Assembly: GCF_000471905.2 (NCBI RefSeq)
Contig: NW_006500010.1
Span: 4,062,853-4,126,852 of the forward strand
Reading direction: 5' to 3'
DNA: 64,000 nucleotides
DNA from: Amborella trichopoda
Taxonomy: Eukaryota; Streptophyta; Magnoliopsida; Amborellales; Amborellaceae
Below, in pieces: positions 11,523-22,674 of this stretch. The position numbers and the translations under genes were made by a program. The notes below the pieces were generated by a model. That model searched no databases. It was not told where the DNA came from and saw only the letters and a list, made by a program, of their open reading frames with translations. Positions within the stretch are counted from its first letter, which is position 1. Each line of letters opens with the position of its first letter.

Positions 11523-11968
11523 GGTGCGGTTTGTATAGAGCTGAGGCTCTAAACAATCAAAATAAAGCGCATGTGGTTTGTATAGAGCTGAGGCTCTAAA
11601 CAATCAAAATAAAGCGCATCTTAAAATAGTGTCAGAGAAATGTGTTTTCAATATTGGAAATCTTTGTGATAGCCTTAAAGTATATTTTTATTTTTAATTA
11701 TAAAATTTCAAACTTCAAAAATAATGTAGATCAAGCATATCTATGGAAGCTTGAAAATCTTGAAAATTGACGGTCCAAAAATACGATACAAAATGTACTA
11801 TTTTCAAAACTTGAAATCCATTTTTTTATGTTCATACATCTTGATGTCGAGATGTGATCAATTTGAAGAAATTTAGGCATCAAAACAACCTATTCTAATG
11901 AAATTTTTGAGGTGGGCTCTAATTTGATTGTTTAGTGCCTCTGCTCTATATAAACTTTTTCCGTTGTA
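11523..11968 (-). mobile_element. MITE family F1 with duplicated left terminus
   Basis: The left terminal repeat is present twice in tandem (period 47 bp: GGTTTGTATAGAGCTGAGGC at 11527 and again at 11574). The right end is GGGCTCTAATTTGATTGTTT then AGTGCCTCTGCTCTATATAA. The interior TCTTGATGTCGAGATGTGAT marks the family. Confidence 0.75.
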
Positions 11969-12639
11969 TATACCTTGCTGAAACTAAGAGGGATTCGTCT
12001 TGCACGAAGTCATGAACAATAATGGTGGTCAGAGGGTGAAAAGTTCAGAGAAAGGTGGTTTGCCATGCTGAGCAGCAATATAAGTATTTTACTGCACTTT
12101 GATCTTCCTCCTCTATTGTGAATGTAGATTTTTGGGATTACATTTGATATAATCACTGTTTTTTTATGGATGCAATCTCAAAAAATAAGAGATAAACTCA
12201 CTGTAACTCGACATCTGCTGTAGTTGTTACCTTGAGAAAACACTCAAATCAATCTTTCTCCAATTATAAATTGGAGTTGCTCTTTTCTTGCGCTGAAAAA
12301 TGCGTAATCTTTCTACAATGACACTATATTTGATGTGCATTTCTTATGAACAATAACTTTTATTCTTGTGATGGATAATCTACTACAATATGGGACTTTT
12401 TACTACTGTAATGGAGGAGAAGATACTCTTCAATGTGCTGATGATTTATCTGCTGAATAAGTCTAATCACGTCCATTTTGTTTTTGAATGATAATCAAAT
12501 TCATGCATGAATAAGTTTTGGGTTTCCAAGGTACAAATTAAGGTTTTCTTAGGAGCATCAAACATGGATTGGATTAGAGAGAGGAGTTTGGGGCAGGAAA
12601 AGGAAACACAGGGAGGGTGCATAGGTTTCGTGAGATTTC

Positions 12640-12832
12640 TTGAGCTTAGAGAGACAAGAACATAAAGAGAGAAAGAGGTTTCCAATGAGGTGGCAATGGG
12701 GAGTTGCAGAGGTAGTAAGAAGTGGTAGACTGAGAACGGTTGTTGAGTTTAGAGAGACAAGAACCCAGAGGAGAGAGAGAGAGATAGGATTTCAATGAGG
12801 AGGTGATGGGAGTTGCAGAGGTAGTAAGGAAG
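12640..12832. repeat. Imperfect 103-bp tandem duplication
   Basis: TTAGAGAGACAAGAAC occurs at about 12646 and 12749. Each copy is followed by a GA-rich run, TTCCAATGAGG or TTTCAATGAGG, and GGGAGTTGCAGAGGTAGTAAG. Confidence 0.75.
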
Positions 12833-12984
12833 TCTTAAGTATCTTTCCAAATTTGATAAACATCACTGATGCAAAACTAGTTTATAAGCCATGATCAAGT
12901 TCTCGCTTTCAAATTTGACAAACATCGTAGTACAAAATAGTTTCGAATTATCAAATTGATGCAGCAATACAAAATTAGTTTTGA

Positions 12985-14325
12985 AAAGTTTATATAAGGT
13001 TGCAACCTTAAAATGTCGAATTCCATATGCTCTTAAAAAATCCATCGGATAAAATTCTTTTAATGTTAAGNNNNNNNNNNNNNNNNNNNNNNNNNNNNNN
13101 NNNNNNNNNNNNNNNNNNNNNNNNNNNNNNNNNNNNNNNNNNNNNNNNNNNNNNNNNNNNNNNNNNNNNNNNNNNNNNNNNNNNNNNNNNNNNNNNNNNN
13201 NNNNNNNNNNNNNNNNNNNNNNNNNNNNNNNNNNNNNNNNNNNNNNNNNNNNNNNNNNNNNNNNNNNNNNNNNNNNNNNNNNNNNNNNNNNNNNNNNNNN
13301 NNNNNNNNNNNNNNNNNNNNNNNNNNNNNNNNNNNNNNNNNNNNNNNNNNNNNNNNNNNNNNNNNNNNNNNNNNNNNNNNNNNNNNNNNNNNNNNNNNNN
13401 NNNNNNNNNNNNNNNNNNNNNNNNNNNNNNNNNNNNNNNNNNNNNNNNNNNNNNNNNNNNNNNNNNNNNNNNNNNNNNNNNNNNNNNNNNNNNNNNNNNN
13501 NNNNNNNNNNNNNNNNNNNNNNNNNNNNNNNNNNNNNNNNNNNNNNNNNNNNNNNNNNNNNNNNNNNNNNNNNNNNNNNNNNNNNNNNNNNNNNNNNNNN
13601 NNNNNNNNNNNNNNNNNNNNNNNNNNNNNNNNNNNNNNNNNNNNNNNNNNNNNNNNNNNNNNNNNNNNNNNNNNNNNNNNNNNNNNNNNNNNNNNNNNNN
13701 NNNNNNNNNNNNNNNNNNNNNNNNNNNNNNNNNNNNNNNNNNNNNNNNNNNNNNNNNNNNNNNNNNNNNNNNNNNNNNNNNNNNNNNNNNNNNNNNNNNN
13801 NNNNNNNNNNNNNNNNNNNNNNNNNNNNNNNNNNNNNNNNNNNNNNNNNNNNNNNNNNNNNNNNNNNNNNNNNNNNNNNNNNNNNNNNNNNNNNNNNNNN
13901 NNNNNNNNNNNNNNNNNNNNNNNNNNNNNNNNNNNNNNNNNNNNNNNNNNNNNNNNNNNNNNNNNNNNNNNNNNNNNNNNNNNNNNNNNNNNNNNNNNNN
14001 NNNNNNNNNNNNNNNNNNNNNNNNNNNNNNNNNNNNNNNNNNNNNNNNTATATATATATATATATAAAGGATATTGAGTTTCAAAAATAGTGCATCTTGC
14101 AACACATTATCTAGACCGTCCATTTTCAAGATTTTCATATGTTTATAGATCTATTTGATTTTAATTATTTTTGGAGTTTAAAGTTTTATAATTGGATATG
14201 AAAATAGATTTTTAGATAATCCTAAGAATCTCTTATACCAAAAGTACATATTATAATATAATTTGGAGGTGTGCTTTAATTGGATTGTTTAAGGTTGCAA
14301 CCTTATAGAAATTGCACCCTTTTCT
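12985..14325 (+). mobile_element. MITE family F1 copy interrupted by assembly gap
   Basis: The left end AAAGTTTATATAAGGTTGCA at 12985 and right end TTTAAGGTTGCAACCTTATA at about 14300 are complementary termini. The interior after the gap (GTGCATCTTGCAACACATTA, GACCGTCCATTTTCAAGATT) is typical F1. The 978 N bases (13071-14048) end at a TA microsatellite, the likely cause of the break. Confidence 0.65.
13071..14048. other. Assembly gap (978 N)
   Basis: Run of N. The right flank opens with (TA)n. Nothing can be said of its content, and the long ORFs crossing it are artefacts. Confidence 1.
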
Positions 14326-14397
14326 ATAGTTTGAAATACATCACTAATCCAAAATAGGGTTGACTGTGAAATTTGAAACAACTATTTTTTTTTTTAA

Positions 14398-14618
14398 TTT
14401 TTATGGCATTGTATATTAATGAGACCATTTATCTTTAGTACCAAGAGGTCACAATTGGTACTAGCCATTAGAAGTCAATTTGGATGGCTTGGGGTGTCAC
14501 AAAGTTCGATTTTTTTTTTTTTGATACATTCACAACCATCCAATTTGAAATTTGATGGATGGAAGTTATTATGACTTCTTTGTATTAAAAGTAAATAACC
14601 TCTTTATATGCTTTCTCT
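14398..14618. mobile_element. MITE family F2
   Basis: Left end ATTAATGAGACCATTTATCT then TTAGTACCAAGAGGTCACAA. Right end TTGTATTAAAAGTAAATAAC. It abuts a second F2 copy head to tail. Confidence 0.7.
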
Positions 14619-14868
14619 TTTTTATGGAAATGTATACAATAAGACTATTTACCTTTAGTGTACAAGGTGGTCACAATTAATCTTGACCATTGGATGTGAA
14701 ATTGGGTGGCTGCATTTATTCCATTGACTAAGCTCAAAGTTAAAAAAAAATTCGTCAAAATTTGTAGCTCACCTAAGTTATTAGATTTCACATCGAATGG
14801 TTATAAATAATTGTGATCTTTTTATACCAAAATTAAATGTTCTCCTTGTATATGGTCTCTTTTTTTAT
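14616..14868. mobile_element. MITE family F2
   Basis: Left end GTATACAATAAGACTATTTA then CCTTTAGTGTACAAGGTGGT. Right end GTGATCTTTTTATACCAAAA then TTAAATGTTCTCCTTGTATA, complementary to the left, giving long terminal inverted repeats. Non-coding. Confidence 0.75.
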
Positions 14869-14879
14869 TTAGTTTTAGA

Positions 14880-16380
14880 TATTAATCTTTCACCACATCA
14901 ACATATGTCAAGCCTTGCATCTTCATCCTTACTAATTAGCTTTCTATTTTATGAAATGTCACTTAGGTAATTATAGTGTCATCTTTAACCTAAAATAGTT
15001 ATGATTCTTATATTCAACAAAAATCACTAATCCAAAATCCAAAATCCAAAATCCAAAATCCAAAATCATTCTTGTTGATTTTTTAATTTTATTTTTAAAC
15101 ACCCATTTATCCCCAAATTGTATACATTTAATCCAAAATCATGGCAGTCAATTGCATACATTTAATCTTGTGTATGTTTATGCACATTTAATCCTCCGTA
15201 TATTTTTATGCAAATCCAAAGAAACCCGCTTGCTTGAAAGTAAAGACTATTACCCTAAACCCTCCATTTAATTAAATTTGGTTTATGGTTTTTCCTTTTA
15301 TGAAACAAGTGAGTCGCGAGAGTGGAACATTTGGGCGGCTAATAACCAAATCGGAACACATAAGTACAGCCTAAGAAGATGACTTGAGGACTGGAGAAAG
15401 AGAATCGGAGCACATAAGTACCATTTTTCGTTTGGTTGATTACAATTTCAACCTACCTTATGAAATGGTACATCTGTGTATAGAAAAAACTATACTTGTC
15501 CGCATCGCATAACTCATTACTCTACAAAGGAAAATAGAAGGATACATAAATATAAGAATTAATAATCACATAACACAACACATAACAGCTTATAAAAACA
15601 AGAAGATATTGTAATGATTAGTAAATTAGAAATCAATCAGCTTATTAAAATTTCCAATACTATTTAGAATGGTTATTACGAATAATATTGAATTTTTGTA
15701 AATTAAATTGTTAAAATATCCTAAACTTGGAAATTTAGAAAAGCATAATTAGAAAAAAAAAAAAAAAATAAATCATCTTAGAGAATAAAGAAGTAAATTA
15801 TTCATTTATTAAAAATAAATAAATGTTTATTTATTTAAAATTTTACCTCAACGGTCTTCTCTAATATCTCATTATTCTCATAGGCCACGCATTTTTTTTT
15901 TTTGGTCTTGGTAGACCTTTTTGAAAGTCTTTTTGGTTTTGGTTTTTCTTTTTAAAAGTTGGGTTGGAATTTGTAGCAGAAGAGTAAGCATGTTACTGTT
16001 ATCAAGTGTGGAGACTATGTTTCCATGATTCAAATTCATGCAAAACACGTTGAGATTATATTTGGGTACACTAGATGTGAAATGAACTAATTAAATTCAT
16101 TTTTTTTAAAATGATTTTAAAAAGAAATGAACTAGTTATATTTAGAAAATTTGCCTTTTAAAATATCTAAAATTTAGAAAGAAGTGATTACTCACCCCCT
16201 TATGGACTTTCATCCTATGTGTACTCTTGGGTCTAGTAAAAATCCGTAGACCCCAATAACATTTAATAATAAGATACTAACCCCCTTCCTCCATATTTTT
16301 CACTATCTAAATTACCATTTTAACAATATTTTTCATTCGATTCCCACCTTTAACTCAAAAACCATAAACCCTTAACAACC
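14880..16380. other. AT-rich stretch without a recognised gene
   Basis: Holds a 7-bp microsatellite (TCCAAAA x5) at 15031-15066 and AT-rich spacer. No ORF longer than about 60 codons and no domain recognised. Confidence 0.6.
15031..15066. repeat. TCCAAAA microsatellite
   Basis: Five head-to-tail TCCAAAA units. Not the plant telomere repeat (TTTAGGG). Confidence 0.9.
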
Positions 16381-16458
16381 CGCTATTTTTCCTCTTTGTA
16401 AAGCCTGAAATAACAAAAGAACGGCTCAAAGCCGTTGAATAGAGCTGAATAAATAAAG

Positions 16459-16860
16459 AAAAAAGTTTATATAAAGTAGCAATCTTATATTGTTGAAATA
16501 AGGTGCACATAGAAAATCCTTGAAAAGAGAGCGTTATGGGGTTGAAGAGCCCTCCAATTCATCATCTCGACCTTGAGATATATAGATATAAAAAAATAAG
16601 GAAAGGAATTTCAAGTCCAACAAGTAGTGTATCTTGTAATAAGTAGTGTATCTAGATAGTCTATTTTCAAGATTTCAAGTGTTTATAGATCTAATCGATT
16701 TGTATTATTTTTAAAATTTTAAATTTCATAATTAAGGATGAAAATAGATTTTCAAGCTATAATAAAGTTTCCAACATCAAAACAATATCTCCAAGCCAAT
16801 TTTAGAGGTTTCCTTACTTCTACTTTATAAGGAAAGGCAACTTATACATACCTCATCCAT
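16459..16860 (+). mobile_element. MITE family F1
   Basis: Left end AAAGTTTATATAAAGTAGCA and AATAAGGTGCACATAGAAAA. Interior TCATCTCGACCTTGAGATAT. Right end near TTACTTCTACTTTATAAGGA. It splits a GST relic whose left flank (16380-16455) and right flank (from about 17261) match 25060-25230. Confidence 0.7.
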
Positions 16861-16867
16861 GATAAAA

Positions 16868-17258
16868 GGAAAAAGTTTATAAAACTTTACAACTTTGTAC
16901 TATTGAAGTAAGGTGCACCTCAAAAATCCAGTAGAAAAAGAGTGTTATGAAGTTGGAAAACCTTTCAGCTCATCTTCTCAATCTTGAGATATTGATTGAG
17001 ATATATGGATATAAAAAGGAAAAAAAGAATTTCAAGTCTTAAAAATAGTGCATCTTGTAACAAGGTATCTGGACAATCTATTTTTAAGATTTTTGAGTGT
17101 TTATAGATTTCTTTGATCAATATTTTTTTTAAAAAAAAAATTAAAATTCTTATTATTAAGGCTCAAAATAGATTTTAAGAAGCCACCATAAGATTTTTTA
17201 CACCGGAACTACATATTCGAACAAAGCTTAGAAGCGTACCTTACTTGTCTGGTATAAG
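16868..17258 (+). mobile_element. MITE family F1
   Basis: Second F1 copy directly after the previous one: left AAAGTTTATAAAACTTTACA with AAGTAAGGTGCACCTCAAAA. Interior TCATCTTCTCAATCTTGAGA and GTGCATCTTGTAACAAGGTA. Right GCTTAGAAGCGTACCTTACT. Confidence 0.7.
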
Positions 17259-17260
17259 AA

Positions 17261-17610
17261 GTGTTGACTTCAAAAAATCGACGAGAGCAAATGAACAAAT
17301 ATGTGCACAAAATTAATGATTTTATAAAATAGCAACATTTAAACGTCTCTCTCTCTCCATGAGTAATCAAACCGAACCCAAACTCAAAGAGTGGATATTT
17401 GAGAGTCCCCTATACCGGGGAAATCAATGATGGAGATCCCCCGAATGCCAGCTCAAAAACTACATCCTAACCGTCCATCAAGTCGCCTAGGCTCTATAGA
17501 TATTATAGAGAGTAGCAACTCATAGTAAGGCTAATAAACAAGCAATTGGCTTCCATAAATAGCAATCCTTGCTCTCCGTCAATGTATGTTAATTTCTTTA
17601 TTTTCGTACA
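17261..17610 (+). pseudogene. GSTF relic: promoter plus truncated exon 1
   Basis: Colinear with the upstream region of GSTF copy 1. The GTCGAC...AGGAGCAA block (17280) matches 25160. The stretch AATCAATGATGGAGATCCCC through CCGTCCATCAAGTCGCCTAG (17417-17490) matches 26357-26420. A TATA-like TCTATAGATATT follows. The last bases of exon 1 with the splice donor (CTCTCCGTCAAT|GTATGT, about 17572-17595) match CTCTCACTCAAT|GTATTG at 26611. About 100 nt of exon 1, including the start codon and active-site segment, are deleted, so no product is possible. Alignment is by eye. Confidence 0.65.
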
Positions 17611-17705
17611 AATTTTCATAGTTTTCCATAAAATCTCTATCTCCCTCACTTTCCCTCTCTTAGGGTTGGAATTAAGGACATTAAAGATTTTGACGAGAGA
17701 TTCAT

Positions 17706-17930
17706 GAAAGGATAGGTAATTTGTTTCAAGTGAGAGGTGAAAGGATAGGTAATTTGTTTCAAGTGAGAGGCTCTGAAAAGAGCAATGAGAATGACCTAAA
17801 CGATATGGATGAAAGTAGTGAAAATATATATTTTAATTTATTGCCTCGTGAAAGACATGGTAATTTGGTTCAAGTGAAAAGCTTTGAAAAGAGCGATGAG
17901 AAATGCTTAAATGATAATGGATAAAAGTAG
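17706..17930. repeat. 33-bp tandem duplication and diverged copies
   Basis: GAAAGGATAGGTAATTTGTT occurs twice with a 33-bp period. A diverged third unit (GGTAATTTGGTTCAAGTGAA) follows at about 17860. A 67-codon ORF here is just the translated repeat. Confidence 0.8.
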
Positions 17931-18094
17931 TGAGAAAATATATAGTAATTTATTGTCTTATTGAGAGTTTGACCCTTGATATAGGCTAATTATAAACTAG
18001 GGTTGGTGTAGTCGAGTCCAAATAGTTAGGATAAAGCTCAGATAATGATGATGAAAGATTTAAACTAAAGGATATTGAAGGCTAAGTAATCGTT

Positions 18095-18345
18095 ATAGTA
18101 TAGTTTTATGTAGTATAAAACTATGTATTTTTGTTACAAGGAGGTCACAATAGTTATTAACCATTAGATGTAAAATTGGATGGCTTCGAGTGTGCTACAA
18201 ATATTTGAGAATTTCTTTTTTGTGAAATTTGAATCTAATTAATAGCACCCTCACAACCACCCGATTTGAAATCTAAAGGACGAGAGAGATTGTGACTTCC
18301 TTGTATTAAAAATAAATGGTTTAGTTATATTCTTTTCCAAAAATC
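18095..18345. mobile_element. MITE family F2
   Basis: Left: GTTACAAGGAGGTCACAATA then ACCATTAGATGTAAAATTGG. Right: GATTGTGACTTCCTTGTATT then AAAAATAAATGGTTTAGTTA. It lies inside the ATG18-like relic. Confidence 0.7.
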
Positions 18346-18677
18346 TTATATGAGATCTTGATCGCATATTGGTGATGTATCTATGTGTGCTCTTTAGCTG
18401 CCAGTAGTTTAGTACCCATCAATTTTTGCGAACCAATTCTTAAATTTTGCAGTGTAATACTGTACAGATCCTCATTAAAATGAGGATTAGTGTCAATTCT
18501 GGCTGGTAGCCAACTTGCTTTTCGTTTACTTATATCAATGTTATGAAAAGCAGCCAGGATCAGGTGTTGAATCGGCCCCGACTATAGTGATCGGATTGGT
18601 CGAATTGGTGATCCATCCAAAAATTAAAACGAAAAGTGACCAAATAGATCGAGAAAGAGGTTGGAAACAACCATCTT

Positions 18678-18797
18678 CTATAGATGTTTGTTTGATGACA
18701 AATCAGAGAGAATTGGGCCGATTCTCAATTTGTGGATCTATAAATGTTTGTTTGATGACAAATCAGAGAGAATTGGGCCGATTCTCAATTTGTGGAG
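18678..18797. repeat. 60-bp tandem duplication
   Basis: Two near-perfect copies, starting at ATGTTTGTTTGATGACAAAT at 18684 and 18744 and running through GGGCCGATTCTCAATTTGTG. The period is exactly 60 bp, so the 96-codon ORF spanning it repeats a 20-residue block. No known domain. Confidence 0.9.
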
Positions 18798-18799
18798 GG

Positions 18800-19400
18800 A
18801 ATTAGCCCAATGACCATTAACTGCAATCCGGATCCGGGATATTTTAAAATTTTGGTAACACGGGATGCTTAAATCACACAAAAAATCCCCTAGGCATATG
18901 TAATATGGAAATCTCATCTCTGGTAAACTTTTCGTTGAGAGAGAGAACTATGATAAATAGATGTGTAAACGATGGTTTGGTTCATTGCTCAATTCAATTT
19001 TGAGATATTATTTTTTTTCAAGTGCAAAGAAGGTACAATTGGGATTTTATTTATTTATTTTTATTGAAGCTAATCTATGAATAGGAAACATTTCATTCCA
19101 AAATTTTCGAGTTTTGTCTGATAGTGTAAATGGACATTATACTCCCATTGGAGTATAATATCCTTTGGAATTACTTTTTTTACACTAGCATATGCATGCA
19201 ATCTCAAACAACTGAACATATTGGTTTAAAAAAAAACAAGGAATTAAGAAAAAGAGTGCAACCAAATGTGATGCATTTACCGGATAGAAATCGAAAGGAC
19301 CTTTAGTAGGCAATGTGCATGCGAGAGGGAATGTTTTCTAAAGATTTCTAATAAAAAAAAAGTGTACAATTACTTTTGGGATAAATAGGTTACAATTATT
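18800..19400. other. Gene-free AT-rich stretch
   Basis: No ORF, domain or clear repeat recognised. It holds a short palindrome around 19125-19165 (GGACATTATACTCCCATTGG / AGTATAATATCC). Confidence 0.4.
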
Positions 19401-19409
19401 TATTGGGCT

Positions 19410-19632
19410 TGTATACATCGAAACCATTTACCTATTGTACAAGGCCGTTTCAATTATTTATAACCATCCAATATGGAATTTGATAGCTTAGATGTGTTTC
19501 AAAGTTCATGAAAAATATCTTTGAACTTTGAGCATGGGGAATAGAATAGATATAGCCACTTAATTTCACATCCAGTAGTCACGATTAATTGTGGCAACGT
19601 TATACAAAAGATAAATGGTTTCATTGTATACT
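19410..19632. mobile_element. MITE family F2
   Basis: Left GTATACATCGAAACCATTTA. Right AAAGATAAATGGTTTCATTG then TATACTTTTCT. These termini are complementary, and the interior TGAACTTTGAGCATGGGGAA is the family's centre. Confidence 0.75.
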
Positions 19633-19830
19633 TTTCTGTAACTTATAATCATCCGATATGGAATTTAATAGCTTCGGTGTGCCACAAAGTTCGAAAATAT
19701 TTTTTTAGAACATTGAACTTGGTCAATAGAATAAATATAGCTATCCAATTTTACATCCAATAGTCAAGATTAATTATGACTACTTTGTACCAAAGGTAAA
19801 TGGTCTCATTGCAAACTTTATCATTAGGAA
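19630..19830. mobile_element. MITE family F2, 5'-truncated
   Basis: Begins inside the element (AATCATCCGATATGGAATTT) and ends with TTTGTACCAAAGGTAAATGG then TCTCATTGCA. It is adjacent to and colinear with the previous copy, as if from tandem duplication or nested insertion. Confidence 0.7.
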
Positions 19831-20187
19831 ATATGGTTTTTTAAAAGGTTGGATTAGAGTTCGGGTTTGAGAGAGAGTAGAATAGAGAGAGAAATTTTGG
19901 TGAGAAAGAAAAGTTAAAGAAAAAGTTAAGTAGATGGAGCAAGGGGATATGAGTTTTACAAGGGTGGTTGAGGTGAGAGATGTTAGTATTTTTTGTTTAA
20001 AAAATATGTAAGTGTATTTTAAAACAACAACTTTGGTTTTATAGTTATTTTTTAAATTGCTTTGTAGAGAGAGAAAGATGTGGGTTTGAGTCCCACATTG
20101 AAGAGAAGAGAGTTTGTTGAGTTATATTTAAGAGCATACATTCCCATATAATGTACTCCAAGTACAGAGAAGAGTTCGAGATCTTAT

Positions 20188-20415
20188 TTTTCTATTTTTG
20201 AAATTCTACCATTTTTTGCCTCAATTCACCCAACCAATCTCTCTATTTTTGAAATTGTACCATTTTTTTGCCCCAATGCACCCAACCAATCTCCAATCTC
20301 CAATCTCCAACAACGGAGATTGAAATTGTACCATTTTTTGCCCAAATTCACCCAACCAATCTCTCTATTTTTGAAATTACACCATTTTTTGCCCTAATTC
20401 ACCTAACCAATCTCC
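20188..20415. repeat. Tandem repeat with CCCAACCAATCTC units
   Basis: About four units of 55-70 bp, each with TTTGAAATT(G/A)(T/C)ACCATTTTTTGCC and then CACCCAACCAATCTC. A short TCTCCAA sub-repeat lies at 20289-20312. Confidence 0.8.
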
Positions 20416-20587
20416 AACAAGAGACATGGACTTAGAGAGAGTTTTTTAGTGAGAGAAAGAATTAATGGGAGTGTAAGTGATTAGCTAGAGAAGTGGAAGA
20501 GCGAGGTTTTTAGTGAGAGAAAGAATTGATGGGAGTTCATTAGCTAGAGAAGTGGTAGAGTGAGAAAAAGGGTTAGAGGGAAGAACA

Positions 20588-20913
20588 TGGTTTCTATGCT
20601 GCCAGCCCACATATTGTAGAAATGCGGGTTTGACAAATGTAATTTAATCTTAATTTTTAGAGAATATATAATCTTTAATATGGAGATCATGAATATTAAT
20701 TTTTTTTGTTTTTTGAAAACTATAAATAATAATTACATCAAAAAAATTTTGGACGGTTAGTTATACTTGTTTTTAGATGGACCACCTATTTGTATCCATC
20801 TTTAAGATAGATGCTTCGTACCTCTTGACCGCATATTTTAGAAATATGGTTGCTTCATACCTCTGGACCGCATATTTTAGAAATATGGTCCAGCCCGCAT
20901 GAAACAATTTTCT
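20588..20913 (+). mobile_element. MITE family F6, copy 2
   Basis: Opens GGTTTCTATGCTGCCAGCCC and ends CCAGCCCGCATGAAACAATT. A tandem duplication near the right end repeats GCTTCATACCTCTGGACCGC with ATATTTTAGAAATATGG. Confidence 0.65.
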
Positions 20914-21109
20914 TAGAGAGAATGGGTAGAGAGGGAAGAAGGGCAAAATGAGAGGAGGGGTCGAGGGGAGCACGAGCTTGATTCCTAGTGTTAATATCCA
21001 AGCAAGAAAAAGGAAAGAGTTTATACAACGATGCAATCTACACCATCGATTATGATTAGATTGGGTAAGTTTGGCATAAGATAATTTGGCACTATCTTAA
21101 AAGATAGAA

Positions 21110-21450
21110 GTGCGGTTTGCATAAGGTGCTAATTTTAAATAATCTAAGTAAGAAGTCCTTGATTATGAAATTTTTTTTTAAAAAAATTGACGCACATCTA
21201 TAAACATTTGAAAATCATACAAATGGATAATCAAGATAATGTAGCACTTGGAATGCTTTTTTCCAGTAATAATACATCTTCCGATAACAATACATCTCAC
21301 GGTTGTGATGATTAATTGGAGGGCTTTCTAGGAACGATTGTGATGATTAATTGGAGGGCTTTCTAGCAACGGAACAACCTTTTTCAATGGGTTTCTGAGA
21401 TGCGTGTTGCTTCTACACCATAAGGTTAACATGTTGTATAAACGTTTTTC
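21110..21450 (-). mobile_element. MITE family F1, rearranged
   Basis: Left GTGCGGTTTGCATAAGGTGC with AAATAATCTAAGTAAGAAGT. A 42-bp direct repeat (GATTGTGATGATTAATTGGA region, 21303-21378) and lost interior make it diverged. Confidence 0.55.
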
Positions 21451-21467
21451 CTAAAAGATGAGTGAGA

Positions 21468-21570
21468 TTTGAAATAAGGTCATCTTAAACAATCAAAGTA
21501 AGGCGAACCTTCAAATTTTATCAAAGATATTGTTTTGGTATTAAAAATTCTTAAGATGGCATAATTGAAA
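21468..21570 (-). mobile_element. MITE family F1 fragment
   Basis: Only the left part: AAACAATCAAAGTAAGGCGA then ATCAAAGATATTGTTTTGGT. It breaks off near 21570. Confidence 0.5.
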
Positions 21571-21893
21571 CGCAATTGAGCTATGTACATAATGGCGACA
21601 GCGTAAGATGTATGAGCGAGTTGATAGGGATGTAAATAATGATTGGAGCGTGAGATTAGTATAAGCAAATAGATTTTTTTAACACTGCTCCATTTTATTG
21701 GTGTGTAGGTGTGTTCTAAAGATTTTATGATTCCATTTTGATTTGGAATGTATGATTGAATGAAATCGGCTATTGCCCTTTTTCCTACCATTCATGTTTT
21801 TCTAAAAAATAATATATCAAAATTTTTGAGATGAAATAGTCAGATGTATTTTTTGAATTTTCTATGAAACATAGCTGATTAATAATAGAATAC

Positions 21894-22093
21894 GAGTAAT
21901 GATCCTATGAGACCTACCCACACTTATGTGTGTAGGATCCCAAAAGATCACCATTAAATTTGGCACAGATCTCTAGAAAAAGCATTATATGGGTGTGGGA
22001 GTTGATTTTTTTAGAGATCTGTGTCAAATTTAATAGTGATCCTTTGGAGTCCTACACACATGGGTGTGGGAGGATATCATATGATCATTACTC
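21894..22093. mobile_element. 200-bp palindromic MITE
   Basis: Begins GAGTAATGATCCTATGAGAC and ends with the complement (CATATGATCATTACTC). The arms are complementary for about 85 bp with a short loop near 21985: AGGATCCCAAAAGATCACCA on the left pairs with GTGATCCTTTGGAGTCCT on the right. Different from families F1-F6. Confidence 0.8.
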
Positions 22094-22280
22094 ATATATA
22101 AATAATATAATGAACCATAATAGTATACATAAATATAAAAATAATAATAGTATAACACCATTTTTAATGGAAATATGTAAAATAAAAGATGAAATTGATT
22201 AAAACCTAGAAACCCTTTCTTCCATTTATGGAAGCTATTATTACTAGTAAATTATAAATGATGATAACTTTTTTGAACAT

Positions 22281-22502
22281 TACATTTCTATCCAAAAATA
22301 TTTTAAAAAACCCCAATATTAGTAAAGTAGAACATTAAAATATTCTAAAGTTAAAAAATCGATAAAAACATAGTTTTCTCAAGTTAATAATTACATTTCT
22401 ACCCAAAAATAATTAAAAAAACCCCAATATTATGTAAATTAGAATGTTAAAATATTATAAAATTAAAAACTTGGTAAAACATAGTTTTCTCAAGTCATTA
22501 AT
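22281..22502. repeat. 111-bp tandem duplication
   Basis: TACATTTCTATCCAAAAATA at 22281 and TACATTTCTACCCAAAAATA at 22392. Both copies run to CATAGTTTTCTCAAGT. Confidence 0.8.
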
Positions 22503-22674
22503 TAAAACTTCTAATGAATTATTAATATTTTAAGAATTTTTTTTGACAATTATGGCCCTAATTCTATTTTAATATACATGGATTAATACCTCATTAAAAA
22601 CAAATAAATCATCCAAGAGAATAAATAAGTAATTTATTTATTTCACAAGTTTCCTCATTAGTCTCCTCCAATAA

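Larger units (their letters stand above)
17670..18550 (+). pseudogene. Relic resembling ATG18 intron 3 and 3' flank
   Basis: Several blocks follow in the same order as in ATG18. TTAAAGATTTTGACGAGAG (17680) resembles 9219. GGATATTGAAGGCTAAGTAA (18072) resembles 9243. ATCTTATATGAGATCTTGAT (18350) resembles 9540. ATTAGTGTCAATTCT (18485) resembles 9627. GTAGCCAACTTGCTTTTCGT (18507) resembles 10357. Insertions (a repeat at 17706-18070 and an F2 MITE at 18095-18345) and loss of exon 4 separate the blocks. Similarity is seen by eye only and needs alignment. Confidence 0.5.

Noticed and set aside
13008..14138. Long ORFs on both strands around 13 kb
   Set aside because: They cross the 978-N gap; the length is an artefact.
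20078..20100. tRNA-like B box (GGGTTTGAGTCCCAC)
   Set aside because: It resembles a T-arm, but no cloverleaf, A box or acceptor stem could be built around it. A similar phrase is common in plant retroelement termini.
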